This document shows, one piece after another, positions 1 to 8,276 of a DNA stretch of 64,000 bases. The notes beneath the pieces are model-generated. The model did no database searches. It had not been told where the DNA came from and saw only the letters and a list, made by a program, of their open reading frames with translations. The position numbers were made by a program, and so were the translations under genes. The stretch is from JBGPTK01 sp963797765 (GTDB taxonomy: Bacteria; Acidobacteriota; Terriglobia; Acidiferrales; UBA7541): assembly GCA_963797765.1 (NCBI GenBank), contig CAWCQU010000002.1:1662624-1726623 (forward strand). The letters run 5' to 3'. Position 1 is the first letter of the stretch. Every line of letters begins with the position of its first letter.

Positions 1-78
1 CTGCTTTCGATTCTTCGTGGGCTCACCATCCCGCCACTCTCTCGTTCGCGTCTTTCCTGGAGTCGAGACCTCAGCCAT
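1..78 (-). CDS. Possible start of a gene running off the left edge
   Basis: An open frame on the minus strand starts with ATG at 78 and stays open to the window edge (26 codons, beginning MAEVSTPGKTRTREW). An AAGGTGA purine stretch lies 3 to 4 bases upstream of the ATG, and the frame begins 15 bases after the stop of the dehydrogenase on the same strand, as in an operon. The visible part is short, hydrophilic and not recognisable, so this may be a chance frame. Confidence 0.3.
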   Translation of the reverse strand, partial: MAEVSTPGKTRTREWRDGEPTKNRKQ

Positions 79-92
79 AAATCACCTTCGTC

Positions 93-1118
93 TTAATATC
101 CCCGGTGCAAATCCACCCGGTTCAGCAATTCGCGACCGCTGAACCATCGCTCCAGATTTTCCACCAATAGCGCGCCTTGCCGCTCCCAGAGCTGATCGCT
201 CGACGCGCTCATATGCGGCGTCAGGAAAAGATTGTCCAACTTCCACAACGGGCTGTTGCGCGGCAGCGGTTCCTCTTCTGTCACGTCCAACGCTGCTCCG
301 GCGATCCTGCGCCGCTTTAGCGCATCCGCCAGCGCCGTTTCGTCCAGAAGTGTTCCTCGCGAAACGTTCACTAGATAGGCCGTCGGCTTCATCATGGCAA
401 GCTGCCGCGCGCCCATCAGCCGATGCGTGTCCGCCGTCTCCGGAGCCGCCAGCACCACAAAATCCGCATTTGGCAGAGCACTCTCGAACTCCTTCGCAGG
501 CAAGACGCGATCCGCCAGCCCTGAATTGCCCCTGCCGGATCGTGTCACTGCCCAGATCTTCATCCCCAGAGGCCTTGCCAGTTTGGCAAGTTCCCGGCCG
601 ATCGCGCCGAACCCCACGATCAGCAGTACCGACCCGTGCATCTCGCGCGGCCGCACCTCGCCATCCCAGACGTCTTGTTGCGCCCAGCGCTTCTTGCCTT
701 GCGCGCGAAAATAATCGGGAAATCGGCGCGCCAGCGCAATGAGCATTCCCAGTGTGTGCTCCGCCATCGGGATCGTATGCACGCCGCTCGCGTTGGTCAC
801 CACGATTCCGCTGTCGCGCAACTCGGGATAGGTCAACTGGGCGATTCCCGCTGCAGTCGAGTGAATCCATTTCAACTTGCGGGCAATGGCGATTTGCTCC
901 GCACGAATGGAGAATCCCACAAAGATATCTGTATGGGGCAATTCATGCGCCAGAAGTTTGTAATCCGGGAGGTGAATGACCGTCATTTTCGGCCAGTGCC
1001 GCCGCAACGCCGTGGCAAACGCCGCGGGCGGCCGCCACAAACTGAAGGGATGCCAAACGCAAATCACCAACTTCGTCTCCGCCGGTGTTGGCCGCTTTTG
1101 CGTGCTCGCTTGAGTCAT
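93..1118 (-). CDS. D-2-hydroxyacid dehydrogenase (NAD-dependent)
   Basis: 341 residues, the usual size for the D-isomer-specific 2-hydroxyacid dehydrogenase family, which interconverts 2-oxoacids and D-2-hydroxyacids in the cytoplasm. The Rossmann glycine motif GFGAIG is at about residues 169-174. The family's catalytic residues can be placed: Arg in VSRGTLL (about 254), Glu in the DVTEEEP stretch (about 282) and His in TPHMSA (about 302). An AGGAG lies just upstream of the ATG. The substrate cannot be told from sequence; glyoxylate, hydroxypyruvate or phosphoglycerate-like acids are all possible. It is a single-domain enzyme without the ACT domain of long SerA proteins. It lies downstream of gpmI on the same strand with a 41-base gap, so co-transcription is plausible. 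Confidence 0.9.
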   Translation of the reverse strand: MTQASTQKRPTPAETKLVICVWHPFSLWRPPAAFATALRRHWPKMTVIHLPDYKLLAHELPHTDIFVGFSIRAEQIAIARKLKWIHSTAAGIAQLTYPELRDSGIVVTNASGVHTIPMAEHTLGMLIALARRFPDYFRAQGKKRWAQQDVWDGEVRPREMHGSVLLIVGFGAIGRELAKLARPLGMKIWAVTRSGRGNSGLADRVLPAKEFESALPNADFVVLAAPETADTHRLMGARQLAMMKPTAYLVNVSRGTLLDETALADALKRRRIAGAALDVTEEEPLPRNSPLWKLDNLFLTPHMSASSDQLWERQGALLVENLERWFSGRELLNRVDLHRGY

Positions 1119-1159
1119 CTTCTCCTAACTTCCAACATCCAACCTCCAACCTCCGATTC

Positions 1160-2719
1160 CTAACCCCTCAAATCCTTTCCCGTCATTTCCTTCGGCTGCG
1201 GGATTCCCAGTACTCCCAGCAGAGTCGGCGCAATATCCTGTAGCGCGCCGCCTTCACGCAATCGCAGCGCGCCGTCATTCGTCGCAAGGATCAGCGGCAC
1301 GGGGTTCGTGGTGTGATAGGTGTGCGGCCCCCCGGTCGCGGGATCGATCATCGTTTCCGCGTTCCCGTGATCCGCGGTCACGATCCACGCACCGCCGCGC
1401 GACCACAACGCCTGGTAAATCCGTCCCAGGCATTCGTCCACCGCTTCCACCGCTTTGATCGTCGCCTCCAGATTCCCGGAATGTCCCACCATGTCCGCGT
1501 TCGCAAAATTCATTATAATTGCATCGAATTCGCCCTTCTCGATCGCCAGAATCACCGCATCCGCGATTCCCGCCGCGGACATTTCCGGCTTCAAATCGTA
1601 CGTCGGCACTTTAGGAGATGGCACCAGCAGCCGTTCTTCGCCCGGAAACGGTTTCTCGATGCCACCATTGAAAAAGTAAGTCACGTGCGCGTATTTTTCT
1701 GTCTCCGCCACGCGCAAATTCTTGAAGTTCATCTGGCCGAATACTTGCGCCAGAATCTGTTCCAGTTTTTCCGGCCCGATCACGTAGCGCAGCCACGGCC
1801 AGTTTTTTTCGTACTGCGTCATGGCCACAAAAGTCAAATTGGCCGGCCGCGCCGGATCGCTGAACCGGTTGAAATTCGGCTCCACCAGAGCCCGAGTGAT
1901 TTGCCGGGCGCGATCCGCGCGGAAATTAAAAAAGATCAACGCATCTTCGTCGCGAATCAGCCCGCGCGGCGCCGCCGGCTTTCCCGGCCCATCCTCGGTG
2001 GTAATCGTGATCGGAACGATGAATTCGTCCGTGATACCTTTGCCGTAGCTGGCCTGCACCGCCGCGATCGGATCGCTCGATTTCACTTCCGAATCGCCAT
2101 GAACCATCGCGCGGTAAGCCTTTTCAACTCGTTCCCACCGGTTGTCGCGGTCCATCGCATAATAGCGCCCGATCACCGAAGCAATTTGTCCCACACCATA
2201 TTCACGCAACTTTTGCTGAAGCTGCCGCAGATAACCCACCCCGCTGTTCGGCCCCGTATCCCGCCCGTCCATGAAGCAGTGGACAAACACACGCTCCACT
2301 TTGTTTTCCTTCGCCATTCGCAGCAGCGCGTAAAGGTGCAGCAGGTGCGAATGCACGCCGCCGTCGCTCACCAATCCCATCAGATGCAACTGCCGCTCGC
2401 GCCCTCTCTTCATCGCCTCCACCAGCAACGGCTGCTTGTAAAATTCGCCGCTCGCGATTAATTCATCCACGCGTGTGATGTCCATGTGTACGATTCGTCC
2501 CGCGCCGATATTCAGATGGCCCACTTCGCTATTGCCCATTTGTCCCTCGGGCAGCCCCACGAATGGTCCTGAAGTGTGAATTAATGTATTCGGAAATTTC
2601 TTCGCCAGCGCGTCATAGTTCGGTTTCCGCGCCAGAAAAATTGCGTTCCCCTTGGTGATCGGTGAGTAGCCCCAGCCATCCAGGATGGTCAGCACAATCG
2701 GTTTTGGTCGTTTTGGCAT
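1160..2719 (-). CDS. gpmI: 2,3-bisphosphoglycerate-independent phosphoglycerate mutase
   Basis: Interconverts 3- and 2-phosphoglycerate in glycolysis and gluconeogenesis using two Mn ions and a phosphoserine intermediate. I start it at the ATG at 2719 (MPKRPKPIVLTILDGWG, 519 residues, normal for the family). The frame is open 53 codons further upstream, but that part is low-complexity and not family-like. The metal Asp of LDGWG is at residue 14, the nucleophilic Ser of MGNSEVGH at 64, and the alkaline-phosphatase-type TADHGNAET motif is near the C-terminus. Enolase, the next glycolytic enzyme, is encoded 1.7 kb away on the same strand. Confidence 0.96.
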   Translation of the reverse strand: MPKRPKPIVLTILDGWGYSPITKGNAIFLARKPNYDALAKKFPNTLIHTSGPFVGLPEGQMGNSEVGHLNIGAGRIVHMDITRVDELIASGEFYKQPLLVEAMKRGRERQLHLMGLVSDGGVHSHLLHLYALLRMAKENKVERVFVHCFMDGRDTGPNSGVGYLRQLQQKLREYGVGQIASVIGRYYAMDRDNRWERVEKAYRAMVHGDSEVKSSDPIAAVQASYGKGITDEFIVPITITTEDGPGKPAAPRGLIRDEDALIFFNFRADRARQITRALVEPNFNRFSDPARPANLTFVAMTQYEKNWPWLRYVIGPEKLEQILAQVFGQMNFKNLRVAETEKYAHVTYFFNGGIEKPFPGEERLLVPSPKVPTYDLKPEMSAAGIADAVILAIEKGEFDAIIMNFANADMVGHSGNLEATIKAVEAVDECLGRIYQALWSRGGAWIVTADHGNAETMIDPATGGPHTYHTTNPVPLILATNDGALRLREGGALQDIAPTLLGVLGIPQPKEMTGKDLRG

Positions 2720-2880
2720 CGTCCTGTCAGAATACACGGGCCCGCGCCGGAGTCCAACAGTGGAAGTGCCGCCTCCTCGTTCCTGTGTCCTTAGCAAATT
2801 CGGTTTGTTCGGTTTACTATTCCTCCCGCCCGCGACAGCCCTCAACGGGCGAAAGCTGCCCACAGCGGTGGGAGTCACTC

Positions 2881-3633
2881 ATGATCGGATCGCACGTCGC
2901 TGTTGACCACATCCTCTTCGTCGTGCTTTGCGTCGTCTCGCCACTTCTCGATTGGCTCTGGTTCTATCCTCGCTTTCGCAGTGCAGTCGCGGCGAACGAG
3001 CCCGGAGCGCGGCCGCGTTTCTACATCTTCGCCCTGCTGTATCCGTGGGGCGCCACTCTGTGCGTTGTGGCTTTGTGGATCGTTCGTGGCCGCGCCTGGG
3101 CCGCGCTCAATCTGAGTCCCAGCACGCCGTTCAGGCTAGGAATCGGTCTCGCGCTGGCAGCGGCCTATGTCGCCTTAATGTGGATTCAGCGTCGCCAGTT
3201 GGTCGCGCGGCCCGAGCGCCTGGCCCGCCTTCGCAAATCATTCGGCAGCGCCGAAGCGCTCCTCCCGCACACTCGCGGTGAATTAAAAGGCTTCACGGCA
3301 GTTTCCATCACAGCGGGCATTTGCGAGGAACTGATCTACCGGGGATTTGTATTTTGGTACCTCAGCGTTTGGACCGGCTCAATCATCGCCCTCGTGCTCA
3401 GTTCCATCCTCTTCGGCTTCGCTCACGTCTATCTCGGCTTCTCGCACGTGATCAAGACTTCCATCGTTGGCCTGGTTTTCGCGATCATCGTCTACGCTTC
3501 GGGCTCGCTCTGGCCCGCTATCATCATTCATGCGGTGATGGACATGGTCGCCGGCGATCTCGCCTTCCACGCGTTCAGCGCGCCCGCCTTGCCCACAACA
3601 GACACTTCTCCCGGCGCTTCCGCTCCGGCGTGA
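2881..3633 (+). CDS. CPBP family intramembrane metalloprotease
   Basis: 250 residues from the ATG at 2881; the frame is open upstream but overlaps gpmI and looks unlike protein. Several strongly hydrophobic segments are present. The CPBP (CAAX protease and bacteriocin-processing) signatures are all here: EELIYRG (the EExxxR motif, about residue 148), FGFAHVYLG (FxxxH) and a final HAVMDM histidine, which together form the intramembrane metal site. Family members cleave prenylated or membrane-bound substrates or act in immunity to bacteriocins; the substrate here is unknown. It is divergent from gpmI, with about 160 bases between the two starts. Confidence 0.88.
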   Translation: MIGSHVAVDHILFVVLCVVSPLLDWLWFYPRFRSAVAANEPGARPRFYIFALLYPWGATLCVVALWIVRGRAWAALNLSPSTPFRLGIGLALAAAYVALMWIQRRQLVARPERLARLRKSFGSAEALLPHTRGELKGFTAVSITAGICEELIYRGFVFWYLSVWTGSIIALVLSSILFGFAHVYLGFSHVIKTSIVGLVFAIIVYASGSLWPAIIIHAVMDMVAGDLAFHAFSAPALPTTDTSPGASAPA

Positions 3634-3655
3634 ATCGGAAGTATGAAGTTTATAT

Positions 3656-4333
3656 TTAATTGGCTGGCGGAGGGAGCGCCTTCACGCTGGCGATCTTTGC
3701 ACCGAGAAATTTGCCGTCACTGTCGAATTCAAATGCCACATTCAACTGGCCCACGTGCGCGCATGCATGGCATTTGCTTAGAATGTAGGGCACTACAAAC
3801 CGCTGTCCGCCATTCGCCGTCTTGCTGGCGGTGATGAAATTCATCCCATCACGGTCACCGGGAAAGACAATCAGGTTCGGTTCCTTTTTCAGCAGAGCGG
3901 CATATTGCGGATTCTTGGCCAGTTCCGCTTTTCCAGGCACCAATTTGTAATCATCCACGTCCACGATATTCGGCGTTCCATTCACCAGCAGGCAGCCCTG
4001 GTTTTCATTTGCGCGGTATACGTAGTAAACGAACGCAATGTCCACTTTTCCCGTGTTCTTGAAATCGCGCATGAACCCGTTGTTCTCGATCGCGTGCATG
4101 AACGCCACCGCCGCGGCCGGCGCTCCACCCTTTTGCATCTGCTCCACGAAACACGCCTCGACCTCCAGCCCTTTCTTCATGTCGCACGCCGCTCGCGCCA
4201 TCTGCATCTGCGTCATCCCCGGCTGGTAAATCGCGCTCGCATCAAACTTCTGCGCGCCAGTTTTCTGCGCTACAACTCCCGTCGCAATCGCCCCAAAAGC
4301 AGTCACAACAATCCACAATTTACCCTTCATCAT
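3656..4333 (-). CDS. Exported hypothetical protein with C-terminal CxxCxH motif
   Basis: About 225 residues from the double ATG at 4333/4330, preceded by AGGT; an N-terminal signal peptide (hydrophobic run ending near VVAQK) predicts export. The frame is open to 4603, but that part translates a dispersed repeat (see 4342-4377) and the end of the enolase gene, so it is not coding. The C-terminal region has a CHACAH sequence, close to but not the CxxCH haem c motif. An alanine/lysine-rich mature part contains four other scattered cysteines (AACDMKKG, EACFVEQ, NQGCLLV). I do not recognise the family. It lies just downstream of enolase on the same strand. Confidence 0.7.
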   Translation of the reverse strand: MMKGKLWIVVTAFGAIATGVVAQKTGAQKFDASAIYQPGMTQMQMARAACDMKKGLEVEACFVEQMQKGGAPAAAVAFMHAIENNGFMRDFKNTGKVDIAFVYYVYRANENQGCLLVNGTPNIVDVDDYKLVPGKAELAKNPQYAALLKKEPNLIVFPGDRDGMNFITASKTANGGQRFVVPYILSKCHACAHVGQLNVAFEFDSDGKFLGAKIASVKALPPPAN

Positions 4334-4341
4334 GTGACCTC

Positions 4342-4377
4342 GTGTAGCGCCGGGCTTCAGCCCGGCGTCTTTCTTTT
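4342..4377. repeat. Dispersed palindromic repeat, copy 1
   Basis: GTGTAGCGCCGGGCTTCAGC followed by CCGGC. GCCGGGC (4349-4355) pairs perfectly with GCCCGGC (4360-4366) around a TTCA loop, and a T-rich tract follows on the plus strand. Copies 2 and 3 are at 8239 and 9499, all in the same orientation between genes. The hairpin plus T tract could act as a weak terminator. Confidence 0.75.
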
Positions 4378-4394
4378 GACCGGCGCTAAAAACT

Positions 4395-5774
4395 CTACTT
4401 ATGTGCCGCCAACGCCTTCCGCCCCGGAAATTTCGCCCCCGCTCCAATCTGTTCCTCAATTCGCAACAACTGATTGTATTTGCAAACCCGGTCCGTCCGC
4501 GAAGCCGATCCCGTCTTGATTTGCCCCGTTCCCATCGCCACCACAAAATCGGCGATAAACGTATCTTCCGTTTCCCCGGACCGGTGCGACACAATGGAAG
4601 CATATCCGGCCTTGCGCGCCATCTCGATGGCCTCGATGGTTTCCGTCACGCTCCCGATTTGATTCAGCTTGATCAAAATCGCGTTCCCGATTTTCTCGGA
4701 AATTCCGCGCGCGAAAATCTTCGGGTTGGTCACGAAGATATCGTCGCCCACCAACTGAATTTTTCCGCCAAGCTGTTTCGTCAGCAATTTCCACCCGGGC
4801 CAATCATTCTCAGACATGCCGTCTTCCAGCGAAACAATCGGAAATTGCCGCACCCAGCTATCCCAGAACTCCACCATCTGTTCCGGCGAGCGCACCGAAT
4901 TATCCGATTTCTTGAAAACGTATTTGCTGCTGGCCCGGTCAAAGAATTCGCTCGCCGCGGGATCAATCGCGATGGCCACTTGCGCGCCGGGTTTGAAGCC
5001 GGCGGCCGTAATCGCCTCCAGAACGCGCTCGATGGCCTCATCGTTCGATTTCAAGTTCGGTGCGAATCCGCCTTCATCGCCCACGGCCGTGGAATATCCA
5101 TGTTTTTTCAGTACCGATTTCAGGCTGTGAAACACTTCCACGCCCCAGCGCAAAGCTTCATGGAAGCTCGGCGCGCCCACCGGCATGGCCATGAACTCCT
5201 GCACGTCCACGGAATTATCCGCGTGCGCTCCGCCATTCAGGATATTCATCATCGGGACGGGCAGCGTGCGCGCCGAGCGGTCGCTTGAATATTGCGCCAG
5301 ATATCGATACAGCGGTTCGCCCTTCTGCGCCGCTGCCGCCCGGGCCGCCGCCATGGACACCGCCAGAATCGCATTCGCGCCCAACTTGCTCTTCGTCGGC
5401 GTGCCATCCATCTCAATCATCCGCCGGTCCAACCCTCGCTGATCGGATGCGTCCATTCCAGCGACGCCCTTCGCGATCGCTGTATTTGCGTTCGCGACAG
5501 CCTTTAATACTCCTTTGCCCTGGAATCGGGTCTTATCGCCGTCACGCAGTTCGAGCGCTTCGTGCTCCCCGGTGGATGCGCCGGAGGGCACTGCCGCGCG
5601 CCCGCTCGCCCCTCCCGCCAGAATCACTTCCGCTTCCACAGTTGGATTCCCGCGCGAATCGATAATTTCGCGCGCCACCACTCGGACAATTCTCATTGAC
5701 GAGGATTTCGATGATGTTTTCTTTTTTGTCCCGCCGGATTTTTTCGATGTGGACCTCGTGACCCGCTTGGCCAT
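4395..5774 (-). CDS. eno: Enolase with a basic N-terminal tail
   Basis: Phosphopyruvate hydratase (2-phosphoglycerate to PEP). 459 residues, about 26 longer than usual at the N-terminus. Canonical enolase begins at Met27 (MRIVRVVAREIIDSRGNP). The upstream ATG at 5774 has a strong AAAGGAGAG about six bases away, whereas Met27 has no Shine-Dalgarno sequence, so I keep the long form. The extra 26 residues are almost all Lys, Arg, Ser and Thr and look disordered. Catalytic and metal motifs are intact: VGDEGGFAPNL, SLEDGM, VGDDIFVTN and the HRSGETEDTF loop. The downstream neighbour is an exported hypothetical gene. Confidence 0.96.
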   Translation of the reverse strand: MAKRVTRSTSKKSGGTKKKTSSKSSSMRIVRVVAREIIDSRGNPTVEAEVILAGGASGRAAVPSGASTGEHEALELRDGDKTRFQGKGVLKAVANANTAIAKGVAGMDASDQRGLDRRMIEMDGTPTKSKLGANAILAVSMAAARAAAAQKGEPLYRYLAQYSSDRSARTLPVPMMNILNGGAHADNSVDVQEFMAMPVGAPSFHEALRWGVEVFHSLKSVLKKHGYSTAVGDEGGFAPNLKSNDEAIERVLEAITAAGFKPGAQVAIAIDPAASEFFDRASSKYVFKKSDNSVRSPEQMVEFWDSWVRQFPIVSLEDGMSENDWPGWKLLTKQLGGKIQLVGDDIFVTNPKIFARGISEKIGNAILIKLNQIGSVTETIEAIEMARKAGYASIVSHRSGETEDTFIADFVVAMGTGQIKTGSASRTDRVCKYNQLLRIEEQIGAGAKFPGRKALAAHK

Positions 5775-5949
5775 GATTCGCTCTCCTTTTATTAGAACCC
5801 GTATGAACAGGACCCGTAACAGTACAGAAAAAGATTCAGCAAGAAAATGGAGAAGGGGTTAAACCAAGAAAAGTTTCAATTACCCTTGCAATCGCGCAGT
5901 GCGTTTGCCCGCGCCGGCCCAGGTGAATTCGAGCGATCGCGCGGCGGTT

Positions 5950-7182
5950 TTATTCCGGTTCCTCAATCATCGATTCGTCGCGGACCACCACCGTGACTCC
6001 GCCTTGACTCACGTGATATCGCGCGCGGTCGGCTTCCGCATCTTCGCCAATCACCGTGCCTTCGGGAAGATTCACGTGCCGGTCGATGATCGCGCGGCGT
6101 ACTCGCGAGTGGCGGCCGATGCTCACGTGGTTAAAAATGATCGAATCTTCCACTTCGCAGTAACTGTTCACCCGCACGTCCAGGCCCACCACGGACCCTT
6201 CTACGCGCCCGCCCGAGATAATCGACCCCCCCGCAACGATCGAATCGATCGCCGTGCCCGTGCGGTCGGGGTCCGCGAACACAAATTTCGCAGGAGGATA
6301 TTGCTGCTGCCAGGTGGCCAGCGGCCAGCTCTTGTCGTAAAGATTGAACACCGGCGAGACGCTCACCAGGTCCATATTCGCTTCGTAGTACGCGTCGATA
6401 GTTCCCACGTCCCGCCAGTAGGCATTTTCCTTCTTGTTTTCGTCGCGGAAGTTGTACGCGTATACGCGATATTTCTCCACGATCCGCGGCAGGATGTTAT
6501 GCCCGAAATCGTGTGAGGATTTTGGATCCTCGGCATCGGCGATCAGGATGGGCACTAGCAATTGCGTGTTGAACAAATACACGCCCATCGAAGCGTTCGT
6601 TTTTTTTGGATTGTGATGCGAGGGCTTCGGTTTCTCCGGCTTTTCCTGGAATCCCACGATCCGCCACTGCTCGTCCGTTTCCAAAACCCCGAATTGCCTC
6701 GAAGCCTCCGCGGGATCCATCTCGATCGTCGCCACCGTCACGTCCGCGCCCGAGTCCACATGCTGCTCCAGCATTTTCTGGTAATTCATTTTGTAGATGT
6801 GGTCGCCGGAGAGAATAAATACGTAATTCGATTGTTCGCTGCCAATCGAATAGATATTTTGGTAGACGGCGTCCGCAGTGCCCTGATACCAGTGCGCCGA
6901 GACCCGCATTTGTGGCGGAAGAATTTCGATGAAATCGCCCACACCCATCAGCGAGGACCATCCTCGCCGGATGTGACGATTCAGGCTTAATGCTTTATAC
7001 TGGGTGAGCACGAATACACGCCGCAGGTCGCTGTTCAGGCAGTTCGACAGGGTCATGTCGATGATTCGGTAGACAGCCCCGAACGGTACCGCCGGTTTGG
7101 CGCGGTCACGAGTCAGCGGCCATAACCGCTCGCCCTGACCCCCCGCCAGCAGCACGGCGATCACGCTTTTCATCGACGCCAT
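5950..7182 (-). CDS. glgC: Glucose-1-phosphate adenylyltransferase
   Basis: Makes ADP-glucose from glucose 1-phosphate and ATP, the committed step of bacterial glycogen synthesis. 410 residues, typical length. The nucleotidyltransferase domain shows VLLAGGQGERLWPLTRDRAKPAVPF (residues 11-35), WYQGTADAVYQN and SGDHIYKMNY; the C-terminal third has left-handed beta-helix-like repeats (SIIFNHVSIGRHS, IIDRHVNLP). An AGGA lies before the ATG at 7182, and a second Met at residue 4 is an alternative start. It is divergent from rpsU. Confidence 0.95.
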   Translation of the reverse strand: MASMKSVIAVLLAGGQGERLWPLTRDRAKPAVPFGAVYRIIDMTLSNCLNSDLRRVFVLTQYKALSLNRHIRRGWSSLMGVGDFIEILPPQMRVSAHWYQGTADAVYQNIYSIGSEQSNYVFILSGDHIYKMNYQKMLEQHVDSGADVTVATIEMDPAEASRQFGVLETDEQWRIVGFQEKPEKPKPSHHNPKKTNASMGVYLFNTQLLVPILIADAEDPKSSHDFGHNILPRIVEKYRVYAYNFRDENKKENAYWRDVGTIDAYYEANMDLVSVSPVFNLYDKSWPLATWQQQYPPAKFVFADPDRTGTAIDSIVAGGSIISGGRVEGSVVGLDVRVNSYCEVEDSIIFNHVSIGRHSRVRRAIIDRHVNLPEGTVIGEDAEADRARYHVSQGGVTVVVRDESMIEEPE

Positions 7183-7341
7183 AGTTCGTCCTGGAGCCAG
7201 CCTTGCCGGCCAGCTCCGTACGGCGCCATTGTACCAGCAAGCCCTGTCGCGCTACAGATTTATGAGCAGCCGCCGGCCCATGCTCGCCGGGATAATATCG
7301 GTTCCTGTACCTTACTCCCAGTGGGAGAAAACCATTTTCCC

Positions 7342-7370
7342 TTGACTTTCGGCGGGTGCTCCGATAGAAG
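7342..7370 (+). promoter_or_regulatory. Predicted promoter of rpsU
   Basis: TTGACT at 7342-7347 and TAGAAG at 7365-7370 with a 17-base spacer, about 90 bases before the rpsU start. The -35 is good and the -10 is weak (four of six consensus bases). Confidence 0.4.
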
Positions 7371-7462
7371 AAGCAGTCAATTGCCGGTTCGGTGTGCCGG
7401 CGCTGAGAGACAATTTCTGACAATGCGATTCCTACGAACAACGAACGGGGGGTGAATAACGC

Positions 7463-7660
7463 GTGGCGGAAGTCATAATTCAAGAGGGCGAGTCCCTGGA
7501 AAACGCTCTCCGGCGCTTCAAACGTAAGGTGCAATCCGCTGATATCATTAAGGAAATCAAGCGGCACAGCTATTACATGAAGCCCGGAGAGAAGAAACGT
7601 GCCAAGGCGGCTCTCTCACGCAAGCGCCTCCGGAAGAAGCAACGCCGAGAGCTCGATTAG
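7463..7660 (+). CDS. rpsU: 30S ribosomal protein S21
   Basis: 65 residues starting at GTG 7463 with a G-rich GGGGGGTGA about seven bases upstream. The sequence is a standard S21 (AEVIIQEGESLENALRRFKR at the start, then a Lys/Arg-rich tail KKRAKAALSRKRLRKKQRR). S21 sits near the 3' end of 16S rRNA on the 30S platform and helps initiation. It is a single gene here, without the dnaG-rpoD neighbours it has in Proteobacteria. Confidence 0.97.
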   Translation: MAEVIIQEGESLENALRRFKRKVQSADIIKEIKRHSYYMKPGEKKRAKAALSRKRLRKKQRRELD

Positions 7661-7811
7661 AGCCCGGCTTTGTGGCAATTTCTGTGGATTCATCGGACCA
7701 GCTCGGGTGCAGTCGGCCAGCGGGAACCGCAGGGCGTCCCCAGGGTGCCACGTTGTCTGACATGGAATGCATCGCTCTCTGTCCTCTCCCAGCAAGGTCT
7801 CGGAGCAGCGA

Positions 7812-8123
7812 ATGGAATATCACGATAAGGTCCTGAAGTGCGCCGAATGCAATGCGGAGTTCGTTTTCACCGCGGGCGAGCAAATGTTTTTCGCCGACAA
7901 GGGCTTCAAAAACGAGCCCAAGCGGTGTAAAGGCTGCAAAACCACTCGCGCAACCGGCATGAGTTCCGGCTCGGGCGGTATGCAACGAGTCGAAACCAAA
8001 ACCGTTTGCTCGCAATGCGGGAAAGAAACCACGGTGCCGTTCAAGCCGACTCAAGGGCGTCCCGTGTACTGCCGCGAATGCTTCCAGCAGCGGCGGTCCA
8101 TGGGCGCCGGCGCATCTGCCTGA
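7812..8123 (+). CDS. Small zinc ribbon protein (two CxxC-CxxC modules)
   Basis: 103 residues from the ATG at 7812, which has GGAGCAG just upstream; an in-frame ATG at 7767 is less likely. The first module has CAEC and CKGC separated by an aromatic stretch (FVFTAGEQMFFADKGF); the second has CSQC and CREC flanking a conserved TTVPFKP segment. This is the pattern of small bacterial zinc-ribbon-domain proteins of unknown function, probably nucleic-acid or protein binding in the cytoplasm. A strong hairpin follows the stop codon. Confidence 0.75.
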   Translation: MEYHDKVLKCAECNAEFVFTAGEQMFFADKGFKNEPKRCKGCKTTRATGMSSGSGGMQRVETKTVCSQCGKETTVPFKPTQGRPVYCRECFQQRRSMGAGASA

Positions 8124-8129
8124 AGGCAA

Positions 8130-8160
8130 GTTGCCCTGCCTGATGTTCAGGCGGGACAAC
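8130..8160. repeat. 13-bp hairpin after the zinc ribbon gene
   Basis: GTTGCCCTGCCTG (8130-8142) pairs with CAGGCGGGACAAC (8148-8160) around an ATGTT loop, with one mismatch and one G-T pair. It starts seven bases after the stop codon. There is no T run, so it may be an mRNA-stabilising hairpin or REP-like element rather than a classic terminator. Confidence 0.55.
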
Positions 8161-8238
8161 CCTTACCGCTCCGCCGACGATTCGGCTGTGAACAGGCAAA
8201 CCCGTCCGCAGTTTTGATTAAACTGAATGGGCTTGACC

Positions 8239-8272
8239 GTGTAGCGCCGGGCTTTAGCCAGGCATCTTTTGA
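8239..8272. repeat. Dispersed palindromic repeat, copy 2
   Basis: GTGTAGCGCCGGGCTTTAGC followed by CAGGCATCTTTTGAC; the same repeat as at 4342, with one substitution spoiling the stem (G opposite A). It lies directly against the 3' end of the aminotransferase gene. Confidence 0.7.
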
Positions 8273-8276
8273 CTTC

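Noticed and set aside
1313..2461. 382-codon plus-strand frame opposite gpmI
   Set aside because: Antisense shadow of gpmI.
4334..4603. In-frame extension of the exported hypothetical protein
   Set aside because: The extension translates a dispersed repeat and antisense enolase; the signal peptide and ribosome site place the start at 4333/4330.
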